Counted from the stretch's first letter, positions 28,934 through 36,960 are shown. The stretch: 43,442 bases of DNA from CAYSPT01 sp964432985 (GCA_964432985.1 CAYSPT010000043.1:1-43442), one strand, 5' to 3'. Program-made: numbers and translations. Notes: a model not told the origin generated them from the sequence alone.

Positions 28934-29314
28934 ATGAGAACTTGCCATGCCTGTAAAACCGAGCTGATTACCGAAAGCCTGCACGGTGAAACCGTGGACC
29001 GCTGCCCCCGGTGCAACGGTGTCTTCTTCGACCAGGGCGAGCTTGAAAATATTGTAAAACTGGTCAACCTGTTCCAGTCGGCGCGCCTGGATGAAGAGGA
29101 CATCGACACCATTCCCGGGGTGGAGAAACAGAGGGACGTGAAGTGCCCGGTGCACGGAACAAGGATGGCGGAGCGGGATATCGGAGGTATAACCGTCGAC
29201 GTGTGCGGCGAGTGTGGTGGTATCTGGCTCGACGACGGGGAGATTACCGCCTTGAAACTGGTGGAGAGTCACATCCGGCAGAACTTGCAGCTCTACATAC
29301 GTCTCGGTGAGTGA
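28934..29314 (+). CDS. Small zf-TFIIB-type double zinc-ribbon protein
   Basis: A 126-residue soluble protein with two copies of the zf-TFIIB (PF13453-like) pattern. The first has Cys4-x2-Cys7 ('CHAC') and Cys24-x2-Cys27 ('CPRCNGVFFDQGELE'). The second has 'CPVHG', where His stands in for the second cysteine, and 'CGECGGIWLDDGEI'. The signature Cys-Gly-Gly-x-Trp-Leu-Asp-x-Gly-Glu is intact. Its function is unknown in the family; nucleic-acid or protein binding is usually assumed. The ATG at 28934 places the first CxxC at the usual position; an earlier TTG at 28922 is unlikely. AAGAGG lies 14 bases upstream, which is far. It is 52 bases after the barrel gene and 13 bases before the Doc-like gene. 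Confidence 0.85.
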   Translation: MRTCHACKTELITESLHGETVDRCPRCNGVFFDQGELENIVKLVNLFQSARLDEEDIDTIPGVEKQRDVKCPVHGTRMAERDIGGITVDVCGECGGIWLDDGEITALKLVESHIRQNLQLYIRLGE

Positions 29315-29327
29315 TGGTAAAAATATC

Positions 29328-29735
29328 ATGAAATTCGTCAATAAGCGGATGGTCATTGTTATCAATAAATTATCTGTTGAACTCAGCGGAGGAACGTGCG
29401 CCGCGGGTAACAACATCCGCTGTGGTCAGAACCTGGGATTTATAGAACAGATACACACCAACTGTATCTTCGGCATGCCTCTCTACCCGGACATCTACCA
29501 CCAGGCCGCCGCCTACATGTTCTACATCATAAAGAACCACGTTTTTCTGGACGGTAACAAACGTACCGGCCTGGCTACCGCCATCGCTTTTCTGGAGTGG
29601 AACGGTATTGTCTTTTCTCCTTTTGACGAAGACAGCGTGTTCGATTTCGTCATAGCAATAGCCGGGGGCAAAAACGATTCTCAGCAGGCCGTTCCCCACA
29701 TAGCCGCCTGGCTGAAAGAGATGAGCCTGCACTGA
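29328..29735 (+). CDS. Doc-like Fic-fold protein (death-on-curing family toxin)
   Basis: A 135-residue protein matching the Doc family of Fic-fold enzymes, which phosphorylate or AMPylate targets such as EF-Tu. The N-terminal helix 'KFVNKRMVIVINKLSVEL' matches the Doc start; 'MPLYPDIYHQAAAYMFYIIKNH' precedes the active site His71-x-Phe-x-Asp-Gly-Asn-Lys-Arg ('HVFLDGNKRTGLAT'), then 'AFLEWNG'. All catalytic residues are present. No Phd-type antitoxin is encoded on either side; the upstream neighbour is a zinc-ribbon protein, so either the antitoxin is lost, elsewhere or non-canonical. The ATG at 29328 is chosen by family alignment; ribosome-site support is weak. A terminator follows the stop by 2 bases, ending this transcription unit. 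Confidence 0.9.
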   Translation: MKFVNKRMVIVINKLSVELSGGTCAAGNNIRCGQNLGFIEQIHTNCIFGMPLYPDIYHQAAAYMFYIIKNHVFLDGNKRTGLATAIAFLEWNGIVFSPFDEDSVFDFVIAIAGGKNDSQQAVPHIAAWLKEMSLH

Positions 29736-29737
29736 AG

Positions 29738-29765
29738 CCCAGCAGGTGCTGGGGTTTTGCTTTTA
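29738..29765 (+). terminator. Rho-independent terminator after the Doc-like gene
   Basis: Perfect 7-bp arms CCCAGCA (29738-29744) and TGCTGGG (29747-29753), or 8 bp if the loop is shortened, are followed by GTTTTGCTTTT. It starts 2 bases after the stop codon, so it separates the adhesin/barrel/Doc unit from the ATPase unit. Confidence 0.85.
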
Positions 29766-29835
29766 ATATAAACTCTTCTTATGTTATGATACCTTACACA
29801 ATGTAGCGTAAAATCGCCGGTGAATTATCCGGGTC

Positions 29836-29854
29836 AGGAAAGGACCGGTTTCCT
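29836..29854 (+). promoter_or_regulatory. Hairpin over the ribosome-binding site of the ATPase gene
   Basis: AGGAAA (29836-29841) can pair with TTTCCT (29849-29854) across a 7-base loop, directly before the ATG at 29855. The purine-rich ribosome site AAGGA lies partly in the stem and partly in the loop, so folding could limit translation. Confidence 0.4.
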
Positions 29855-32800
29855 ATGACGAAAGCCAGGACGAAAACACTGGAAGGCCTTCTGCTTGAAA
29901 AGAGCATTATCACCGAGCCGCAACTAGCCAAGGCCAAGAACATCCAGAACCAGACGCTTGAGCGTCTCGAAGACATCCTGATGCGAACCGGGCTGATTAC
30001 CGAAGAAGAACTTCTGGAGGTCTGGTCGGAGTTTCTAAACATCCCCGTTTGCAACTTCAAGAGCATCAAACTGGATGCCAAGATAATTGCCTCGGTACCG
30101 GAATCACAAGCCCGGGAGTACTCGCTGATCCCGGTCAAGAAGGAAGGCAACACCATTACCATTGCCATGGCCGATCCCTTCGACATCATGGCCATTGACC
30201 TGGTCAAGTTTCTCACCCAGTGCAATGTGAAAGTGGTCATTGCCAAGCGTAAGGAAATCGAGTTTGCCATTACCCAGTATTACACCTGGGACCAGTTCAT
30301 GATCGGCGAGGAGCAGATCTACCAGGAGGAGGAAACCCTTTCGCTGGAACCGCTCATCCGGGCAACCACCGAAGGGCCGGTGGTGCAGTTTCTCAACACC
30401 ATATTCAAGCAGGCCCTGATCAAGCGCGCCAGCGACATCCACGTAGAACCGAAAGAGGACAAGGTCCTGGTACGGTTCCGGGTGGACGGCATCCTGCACG
30501 ACGCTCTGACCGGCCCGCGCACCATGATCGCTCCGCTCATCTCCCGGATCAAGATCCTGTCGCACCTGGACATTTCCGAAAAACGCATTCCGCAGGACGG
30601 CCGCCTCAAGGTCAAGATGGAACACAAGGAAATCGATTTCCGTGTGTCCACCATTCCCGGACTGCTGGGCGAAAAAGTGGTTATGAGAATTTTGTCCCGG
30701 TCCGACACCTTCCGGCTGAAAGAGATCGGGATAGATATGCACAGCCTGTCTCAGATCAAGGCGGTGCTGGACGAACCCTACGGGCTTGTTCTCGTTACCG
30801 GTCCCACCGGGCACGGTAAGACCACCACTCTCTTCGCCATGCTGGAGTACCTGGACTCTCCCGAGGTCAACATCATCACCATCGAGAATCCCATCGAGTA
30901 CCGGATTCCCACCATCACTCAGATCCAGACCAACGATCGGGTGGGTCTGACATTCTCCACGGGACTGCGCTCCGCCTTGCGCCAGGACCCCGACATCATC
31001 ATGGTGGGCGAGATCCGGGACGGTGAAACGGCCGAAATCGCCATGCGGGCCAGCATGACGGGGCACAAGGTGCTGAGCACCCTTCACACCAACAACGCCG
31101 CCTCCTCCATCATCCGGCTGATCAACCTGGGGCTGCCGCCGTTCATCATCTCGTCCACAGTGTCCATGGTAATCGCGCAGAAGCTGCTCCACACTACCTG
31201 CCCGCACTGCAAGGATGAGTACCAGCCCAGTCACGAACTGCTTTCCCGGGCGGGACTGGACATCGAGGAAATGGAAGGACACAAGTTTCTTCACGGTGTC
31301 GGGTGCGCCGAGTGCAACTTCAGCGGATTTTTCGGGCGGATGGGCATCTTCGAGACGATGCTGGTGGCCGATGAGGTGAAGGACATCATCGTATCCGGCG
31401 GTTCGGAGATACAGATCAAACGTATGGCCCAGGAAATGGGTATGAAGACGTTGCGGGAACTGGCGGTGGAAAAGGCGTTGAAGGGGATTACCACTATCGA
31501 GGAGGTCATCTACCAGACCCCCACCGATCCCTCCTATGAAGATCGTAGCAGGATGCATGATCCCACCAGGATACATATGCGCGTTCCTGCTCCGGGGACC
31601 GCAGTGATGCATCCAGTGTACCCGTACCCGGCCGCGGCGGGACCCGAAGCCGCTGCCGCCGGGAGCCCTGCCGCCGTAAAAGCCGCCGGTCCGGACGGTC
31701 ATTTCACCAAGCAGGGAGTGCTGAAGGTTTACGATGACGTGGTCAGCGGTGCGTTGACCGAGTTCCCCGCCGAACTGCTCGCCTCCGAGCAGCGGTTGTT
31801 CGTCTCCCAGGTGCTCACCCGCCACCTGGTGGAAAAACTGAGGATATCCCTGGACGTAGTTCCCCGGAAAATGACCACCCAAATCTTGAAGGACAACTAC
31901 CTGGAAACTCTGCTTACCGTATGGGAAGGCGATATCTTCAGCATATTCGACAACGCCTATCCGGGCACGTTCCACCGCTGGGATTTCAAGAAAAAGGGAA
32001 TGTGGGACCGCAAGTCGGGAGAGAAGTTGGCCAAGAAGGCGGTCAAGTGGCTTATAGAGGAGAAGCTGGCTGTCGAAGACACCATGGTCATTCCGGCCAC
32101 CGTCACCCACCGGCATTTCGGTGATAACCACCTGGGGGATCTGCTGGCCCATTACCAGGACTCTCTCTTTGAAGCGGTGACCCTGGCGTATCCGAACCGG
32201 TTCAAGCGGTGGGAGTTCGTGGACGAATCGGAAGACCTTTGGAAGCGGGACGGCGCCAAAGAACTGGCCCGTGATGCCTGCAAGTGGCTGGTGGAAGAGC
32301 AGATCAGTATCTCGGTGGAGGATATTCCCCACACATTGTCCAACAACACCTTCTATGAGCACGGTCTGAAATACATGATGGACCTGTTCGATCACTCCAT
32401 CTATAAAGCGGTTGAAAACGCTTATCCGAACCGGTTCAAGCAGTGGGAGTTCAAAGGGGCCACCGACATGTGGCAGGGGAGCCAGGGGCTCGACCTGGCG
32501 CATAAGGCCACCCGCTGGTTGATCAAGGAGAAGCTGGGTGTGGTGATGGGTGATATCCCGGCCAAAATATCGAAAAAGAGCTTCATCGATAACGGCCTGG
32601 GAGCCATGCTGGCCATCTGTTTCAACCACTCCCACATCAAGGCCATCAAGAACGCGTATCCGGACCTGATCAGCCACGAGAAGTTCGACCGTCTGGTGGA
32701 CGCCCAGACACGGGAGCACCTGGACGCTTACAGTCGTTGGAAGGAAATCTGCCGCATAACCGCCAGCATTTTTATCAACGATTTCAAGACCGACCTGATC

Positions 32801-33172
32801 CTGCCTAATTTCAAGAAAGCCGATATCGTTTCCGACGATGAAACGTTCCAGTATTCCCAGGACAGCAAGGTGAGTTTCGCCCAGATGATAGTGAGTATCG
32901 CCACCAACTGCTACGATCCCATCAGCGAGATCGGTCAACTCATCCTGTATTGCAATCGACTGGTGTTCTGGATACTGTACCAGGATGAGGACTCAGGCTT
33001 CTACGAGGTGAAGCATCCGAAGGTAGGATATCTCTATTGCGCGGAGATCATCGGACAGCTTAACGAGCGGGACCAGAAAGATATCGCCAAACGCTGCAAA
33101 CTCCTGTTGGCCGAGGTGGGGAAGATGCAGGAAAAAACCATAGAAAACTACATGGCCCAGTACAAGGTGTAG
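29855..33172 (+). CDS. GspE/PilB-type traffic ATPase fused to four ~78-residue C-terminal repeats
   Basis: A 1105-residue protein. Residues about 1-150 form a GspE/MshEN-like N-terminal domain ('LEDILMRTGLITEEELLEV'), a type that can bind c-di-GMP. Residues about 170-555 are a full type II/IV pilus ATPase: Walker A GPTGHGKT at 316-323 (His replaces the usual Ser), Asp box 'IMVGEIRDGETAEIAM', His box 'LSTLHTNNA', and a tetracysteine zinc site ('CPHC' near 449, 'CAEC' near 485). After an Ala/Pro linker come four repeats with AYP at 701, 778, 856 and 934 and consensus 'AYPNRFK-x-WEF...W...WLIEEKL', then about 150 unrecognised residues. The repeats resemble DUF4046-type repeats of Firmicutes (from memory). 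No pilin, PilC or secretin is nearby, so this is an orphan motor. Confidence 0.9.
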   Translation: MTKARTKTLEGLLLEKSIITEPQLAKAKNIQNQTLERLEDILMRTGLITEEELLEVWSEFLNIPVCNFKSIKLDAKIIASVPESQAREYSLIPVKKEGNTITIAMADPFDIMAIDLVKFLTQCNVKVVIAKRKEIEFAITQYYTWDQFMIGEEQIYQEEETLSLEPLIRATTEGPVVQFLNTIFKQALIKRASDIHVEPKEDKVLVRFRVDGILHDALTGPRTMIAPLISRIKILSHLDISEKRIPQDGRLKVKMEHKEIDFRVSTIPGLLGEKVVMRILSRSDTFRLKEIGIDMHSLSQIKAVLDEPYGLVLVTGPTGHGKTTTLFAMLEYLDSPEVNIITIENPIEYRIPTITQIQTNDRVGLTFSTGLRSALRQDPDIIMVGEIRDGETAEIAMRASMTGHKVLSTLHTNNAASSIIRLINLGLPPFIISSTVSMVIAQKLLHTTCPHCKDEYQPSHELLSRAGLDIEEMEGHKFLHGVGCAECNFSGFFGRMGIFETMLVADEVKDIIVSGGSEIQIKRMAQEMGMKTLRELAVEKALKGITTIEEVIYQTPTDPSYEDRSRMHDPTRIHMRVPAPGTAVMHPVYPYPAAAGPEAAAAGSPAAVKAAGPDGHFTKQGVLKVYDDVVSGALTEFPAELLASEQRLFVSQVLTRHLVEKLRISLDVVPRKMTTQILKDNYLETLLTVWEGDIFSIFDNAYPGTFHRWDFKKKGMWDRKSGEKLAKKAVKWLIEEKLAVEDTMVIPATVTHRHFGDNHLGDLLAHYQDSLFEAVTLAYPNRFKRWEFVDESEDLWKRDGAKELARDACKWLVEEQISISVEDIPHTLSNNTFYEHGLKYMMDLFDHSIYKAVENAYPNRFKQWEFKGATDMWQGSQGLDLAHKATRWLIKEKLGVVMGDIPAKISKKSFIDNGLGAMLAICFNHSHIKAIKNAYPDLISHEKFDRLVDAQTREHLDAYSRWKEICRITASIFINDFKTDLILPNFKKADIVSDDETFQYSQDSKVSFAQMIVSIATNCYDPISEIGQLILYCNRLVFWILYQDEDSGFYEVKHPKVGYLYCAEIIGQLNERDQKDIAKRCKLLLAEVGKMQEKTIENYMAQYKV

Positions 33173-33215
33173 GAACCAACTATATAGGGTGGATTGGACC
33201 GGGAGGTGAGCGTGC

Positions 33216-33545
33216 GTGTTCGAGCACAGGCAGGTTGACACAGCGATGGTAGTAACGGTAGACGACAACCTGGACGAGGTGGTTTCGCCCAGGCTGAATA
33301 CATATCTGAACGCTTTAATCGACGGCGGCGTCAAATACATCGTACTCGACTTTGACAAGGTTGATTATGCTTCGAGCATCGGTTTCGGAGTGCTGTGCAA
33401 GGTAAACAACAGGTTGGTGGGGCTCGGAGGGCACCTGCGTATCGCCCGGATCAACCCGGCATTCAACGAAGTCGTGCGTTTTGCCATGCTGTCGGACATC
33501 TTCGCTCTTTATGAAACCGTGGAAGAAGCGCTGGTAGTGGAATAA
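33216..33545 (+). CDS. STAS-domain protein (anti-sigma factor antagonist type)
   Basis: A 109-residue single STAS domain: 'VVTVDDNLDEVVSPRLNTYL', 'KYIVLDFDKVDYASSIGFGVL' and 'GGHLRIARINPAFNEVVRF'. Such proteins bind anti-sigma kinases or other partners and are switched by serine phosphorylation. The helix-capping loop reads Y-A-S53-S54-I-G, of the 'YISSAGL' class, so whether a phosphoacceptor serine is kept at the SpoIIAA position is uncertain. The start is GTG at 33216, with GGGAGG 9 bases upstream. It lies 43 bases after the ATPase gene and 44 before the second barrel gene, so likely co-transcribed. No partner kinase is adjacent; the SpoIIE-type phosphatase encoded at 13813-15744 is a candidate partner. 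Confidence 0.9.
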   Translation: MFEHRQVDTAMVVTVDDNLDEVVSPRLNTYLNALIDGGVKYIVLDFDKVDYASSIGFGVLCKVNNRLVGLGGHLRIARINPAFNEVVRFAMLSDIFALYETVEEALVVE

Positions 33546-33589
33546 CCTCTCCCCTTGATGTAGAACATTCTTGATGATACTTTATTATT

Positions 33590-36385
33590 ATGAATACTTT
33601 GACCAAACTATGTAAAATTGTCCCGGGACTACTGCTGGTTACGGTATGCTTCATGCTGTTTTCTCACGGTGCGCCCTGTGGCGGAGGCGAACTTGCGCAC
33701 GTGGAAGCAGAGCGGCTGCAAAAGGTGGAACTGATGCTTCGCCAGTGGCTGCTGACCAACAGCGGTGACCGGGGAGCCCGGCACCAGCACGCGGATGTCC
33801 TGTCGCAGTTGGGAAGGTTGGACGAAGCCCTGGCAGAGTACGATATCCTGCTGGAGGATGATCCGTGGAACCCCGATCTCATCATCGAAAAAGCCGATGT
33901 CATGTGTGCGCAGAAGCGTTATCCCCAGGCACTGCTGCTGCTGCGGAAGATCCGCCGTCAGGGACCTGAATTCAACGCGGTGTACCGCGCCAGGCATAAT
34001 GAGTGGATCAGCTTGAAAGAGCAGGGAGTTATCCCCGGTGACGTCGCGTCACTGTCCGTGAATGAACGGGCTCTGCCTTCGCTGATCCGGCAGGGGGACG
34101 GCCTGAAGATAAAAACGGGAGAAGATGTTCCCCCCGGCGTCAGGGCTGACATAGAGGCGCTGCTGCTGCGTGCCGCCGAAGCGATTCGTGACGGCGAGCT
34201 GATAAAAGCGGTGGACCTTTACCAGCAGGTACTTGAGTTGCAACCCGGTCTGCGGGGAGCACAGGTGAGCCTGATGGAGATGTATTACCGCCTCGGGCAG
34301 CATGAAAAGCTCATCGAGCTGGGTAAGCAGCTGCTCGAAACCGATCCGGACGACATGGAAGTCCTGGTTCTTCTGGCACGCAACGCCAGTATTATCGACC
34401 GTACCGACGAGTGCGTCGAGTACTACCGGCGTGCGTGTGAAGCCTATCCCCATGACACCGCCCTGGAAGAGAGCCTGGTGCATGCACTGGACCGGCAGGC
34501 CCGTCAGCAGGGCCTGGAGCGTAAGCACATCATGGACCGGGCGGTGTACCTTTCGCGGAGTCAGCGCTCCGAGGAAGCCCGAGACCTCTACATGTCGATT
34601 CTCGAAAAGGACCAGAACAATATCAGGGCCCTGGTGGGATTGGCGGACCTGGCCCTGGAGGAAAATCGTCTCGACGGGGCCCTGGAGCTGTACCAAAAAG
34701 CGCTTTCCGTGCAGAAAGAGTACCTGCCGGCGGAAATGGGAGTCATCCGGGTGAAGAGCTTGATGGGGCATAACAGCGAAGCCCTGGCCCTCTCGGTGGA
34801 TCTGAGTGAGCGCATGAAGAAAACGGCGGACTTCCGCCGGGTCATCGGCGGCATCATACAACAGATGGACAACTGCGAGGAGAGCATCGTGTATTTTTCC
34901 TCGGTGCTGGAGAAGAAACCCGAAAACATGATGGCTCTGCACGGTTTGGCCATTGCTTACAAGGTCGCGGAACAGTACCTGGACGCCATCGCGGCGAACG
35001 AGCACCTCCTGGAGATTGATCCCGACAACGTCGATGTCCTGGTCGATCTGGGTATACTGTGCAACTACACCGACAACAACCGCGCCGCCCTGCGATTCAT
35101 GGCCCAAGCGCGGCGCCTGTCGCCGTACCGCGGCGATATTAAGGCCATGCTCGTTCAGCTGAGAAGCTGGTTTTCGAGGATCGACGCCAACGTCAGACAG
35201 CGCCAGAAAGTGCTGGCCCTGGAGGATGGTGACGTGGACGAATACATCAGCCTGGGCAGGGTGTCAAACTGGCAGAAGAACCGGGACAAAACGATCAAGC
35301 TCTACGAAGATTCCCTGGCTGAGGAAAAAGAGAACACCATCGCTCTGCTCGGGCTGGGAAACACCTACCTGTACGATAACCGGTGGAGCAAAGCGGAACG
35401 GTTTTTTTCACGTGTGCTGGAAATCAGCCCCGGCAACCGGGAAGCCCTGGAAGGATTGGAAAAGGTCCAGCGGGCCCGCAGCACGGAATTCGACATACGG
35501 TATGGGGATTGGGAGCTGAAAGGATTCAACCCCCAGCGCAACGCCTTTGACCGCGTGCGAAACGGCATGGAAAAGACGCTCAAATACTCGCGTACGCTGC
35601 CGTCGGGGCGGCAGGTGCACCTCAAGTACCACCGTATGGAAGAGCACGAAGTCTACCTTCAGTTGCAGCGCATGGAGTACCGCCTGGAACGCGACTCCAT
35701 GTCACTGGGACTGCGCTGGAAGGAAAAAAACGGGGTCTTCTGGGATGTGCAGGCCGATATGAACTCCCTGAAGAGCATGGGCGATAACCGGTACGATATG
35801 GCCAATACGGTTAACCTGGAGTCGGGTTACCTGGTGGTGGGCAAGGAGTATTACAGCAAGCTCTACACCGCGGCGGTGAGTCGGAACATTGTGGCCGAGA
35901 CCGTCCCCTACACCAGCAACCTGGAGGTCAACCCCCGTGACAGCTACTATTTGGCCTGTGACGCCGATGTCAGACACGACCTGTCTATTCTGTTTTCAGC
36001 CGCCCATCACACCAGGACGATCTCCCTGGACGAGCGCGACCAGTTCAGGCTGAAAGCCCGGCTCCGCCCCGGAAAGCGGGAAAACATACAGCTCAGCGGT
36101 ATCATCGGCACCGTCACCAATCCCCAGACACGGCAGCTGGGGCTGGCCCTGGATCTGCGGGATATCGGCAAGAACAAGATGCGGTACCACGTAGGGTACG
36201 GGGTGCTGTTGGAGACGACTGATAATGAAGACACCGAAATCCACAACATTGGATTACTGCTGGACTACAATCTCTCCCGGAGGGTCTACTGGTACTTTGA
36301 CGGGGATTACATTTTCGAACGTACGACCGATCAGGACCGCTACACAGGGTATCAAACGGGACTGCGGTTTAATCTTCTCCGCTAA
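33590..36385 (+). CDS. TPR protein with C-terminal outer-membrane beta-barrel (paralogue B)
   Basis: A 931-residue exported protein with the same design as the product of 25963. Signal peptide (about 1-27), a first TPR pair ('RQWLLTNSGDRGARHQHADV', 'NPDLIIEKADVMCAQKRY'), a linker, a long TPR array (about 180-625), then a barrel-like segment (about 634-931) of alternating aromatic and polar residues ending 'YQTGLRFNLLR'. Shared anchors with paralogue A include 'YDILLEDDPWNP' against 'YDRLLAADPGNP', 'LGILCNYTDNNRAALRFM' against 'AVLCNYTNRNQHALRFL', and 'YWYFDGDYIFERT' against 'YWYIDCSYYYERD'. It lacks the SAP and TDSY repeats. The cysteine at about 30 is not in a lipobox. The ATG has no clear Shine-Dalgarno. 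Role as for paralogue A: outer-membrane export or anchoring, inferred. Confidence 0.85.
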   Translation: MNTLTKLCKIVPGLLLVTVCFMLFSHGAPCGGGELAHVEAERLQKVELMLRQWLLTNSGDRGARHQHADVLSQLGRLDEALAEYDILLEDDPWNPDLIIEKADVMCAQKRYPQALLLLRKIRRQGPEFNAVYRARHNEWISLKEQGVIPGDVASLSVNERALPSLIRQGDGLKIKTGEDVPPGVRADIEALLLRAAEAIRDGELIKAVDLYQQVLELQPGLRGAQVSLMEMYYRLGQHEKLIELGKQLLETDPDDMEVLVLLARNASIIDRTDECVEYYRRACEAYPHDTALEESLVHALDRQARQQGLERKHIMDRAVYLSRSQRSEEARDLYMSILEKDQNNIRALVGLADLALEENRLDGALELYQKALSVQKEYLPAEMGVIRVKSLMGHNSEALALSVDLSERMKKTADFRRVIGGIIQQMDNCEESIVYFSSVLEKKPENMMALHGLAIAYKVAEQYLDAIAANEHLLEIDPDNVDVLVDLGILCNYTDNNRAALRFMAQARRLSPYRGDIKAMLVQLRSWFSRIDANVRQRQKVLALEDGDVDEYISLGRVSNWQKNRDKTIKLYEDSLAEEKENTIALLGLGNTYLYDNRWSKAERFFSRVLEISPGNREALEGLEKVQRARSTEFDIRYGDWELKGFNPQRNAFDRVRNGMEKTLKYSRTLPSGRQVHLKYHRMEEHEVYLQLQRMEYRLERDSMSLGLRWKEKNGVFWDVQADMNSLKSMGDNRYDMANTVNLESGYLVVGKEYYSKLYTAAVSRNIVAETVPYTSNLEVNPRDSYYLACDADVRHDLSILFSAAHHTRTISLDERDQFRLKARLRPGKRENIQLSGIIGTVTNPQTRQLGLALDLRDIGKNKMRYHVGYGVLLETTDNEDTEIHNIGLLLDYNLSRRVYWYFDGDYIFERTTDQDRYTGYQTGLRFNLLR

Positions 36386-36403
36386 GTGGACCTGCCTACT
36401 GAA

Positions 36404-36543
36404 TGGCCTGTAAGCTAATTTGGCCTGTAAGCTAATTTGGCCTGTATCGCTAATTTGGCCTGTATCGCTGATTTGGCCTGTATCGCTGATTTGGTTAAGC
36501 AAGCTGATTAAGTCAGCACGCTGATTAAGTCAGCACGCTGATT
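36404..36543. repeat. Eight tandem copies of a 17/18-bp intergenic repeat
   Basis: Units start at 36404, 36421, 36438, 36456, 36474, 36492, 36510 and 36527. The first five read TGGCCTGTAAGCTAATT or TGGCCTGTATCGCTGATT; the last three diverge to AAGTCAGCACGCTGATT, with CTRATT constant at the end. Adjacent units are most alike, which shows stepwise local duplication. The array fills the gap between the TPR-barrel stop and the convergent 65-residue gene. Confidence 0.95.
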
Positions 36544-36566
36544 GAGCCTGATAAACGAACTCTTAT

Positions 36567-36764
36567 TCAGTGATATTTGATCTTCTGATCGGTGCTGTTG
36601 AACAGGCGTTTGAGCAGTTCTTCATAAATCGCCTGGCGGATCATTTCAACGGCGTCGTTCCATCCCATATAGTAGTCCTCAGACACATCAGGGTAAGGAA
36701 CATCAAAACTCTCGTCCAGCTTGACCAGAATTTCGGACAGAAAACGCTGACTATTCGGGTCCAC
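36567..36764 (-). CDS. Small hypothetical acidic protein, 65 residues
   Basis: I do not recognise a family. The product has a Pro/Asp-rich middle ('DESFDVPYPDVSEDYYMGWN') followed by an amphipathic helix ('DAVEMIRQAIYEELLKRLFN'), no cysteines and no membrane segment. It is taken as real because GAGGAG lies 6 bases before the GTG at 36764. A TTG two codons earlier is too close to that site to be the start. It faces the tandem repeat array at 36404. Upstream lie two strong hairpins and the zinc-ribbon microprotein gene on the same strand. Confidence 0.6.
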   Translation of the reverse strand: MDPNSQRFLSEILVKLDESFDVPYPDVSEDYYMGWNDAVEMIRQAIYEELLKRLFNSTDQKIKYH

Positions 36765-36878
36765 GGGCAACTCCTCAAATTAATGCTATCTGGTTTAGAT
36801 TGGGCATCTTACCACAAGTTGTCATCGATATTCCATTAAAAAAATGTGATATCTCTCTTAAACCTGGAAAATGCGAGA

Positions 36879-36960
36879 AAGAGCAATACGAGGGACCAAT
36901 TCAATCATCATCCGGAAGGGGCGGTCGGCTGATGACCAAGTCGATCCTCGTATTGCTCTT
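36879..36960. other. Large structured element: perfect 15-bp inverted repeat with folded loop
   Basis: AAGAGCAATACGAGG (36879-36893) is perfectly complementary to CCTCGTATTGCTCTT (36946-36960). Within the 52-base loop a second pair, TCATCA (36905-36910) and TGATGA (36930-36935), can extend the fold. No T-tract follows on either strand, no duplicated target bases flank it and I see no coding sequence in it. It lies between two small minus-strand genes. It could be a structured RNA, an mRNA processing/stability element or a small miniature-transposon-like unit. Confidence 0.7.

Noticed and set aside
36404..36543. CRISPR array
   Set aside because: Repeats of 17-18 bp are directly adjacent without unique spacers, and no cas gene is present.
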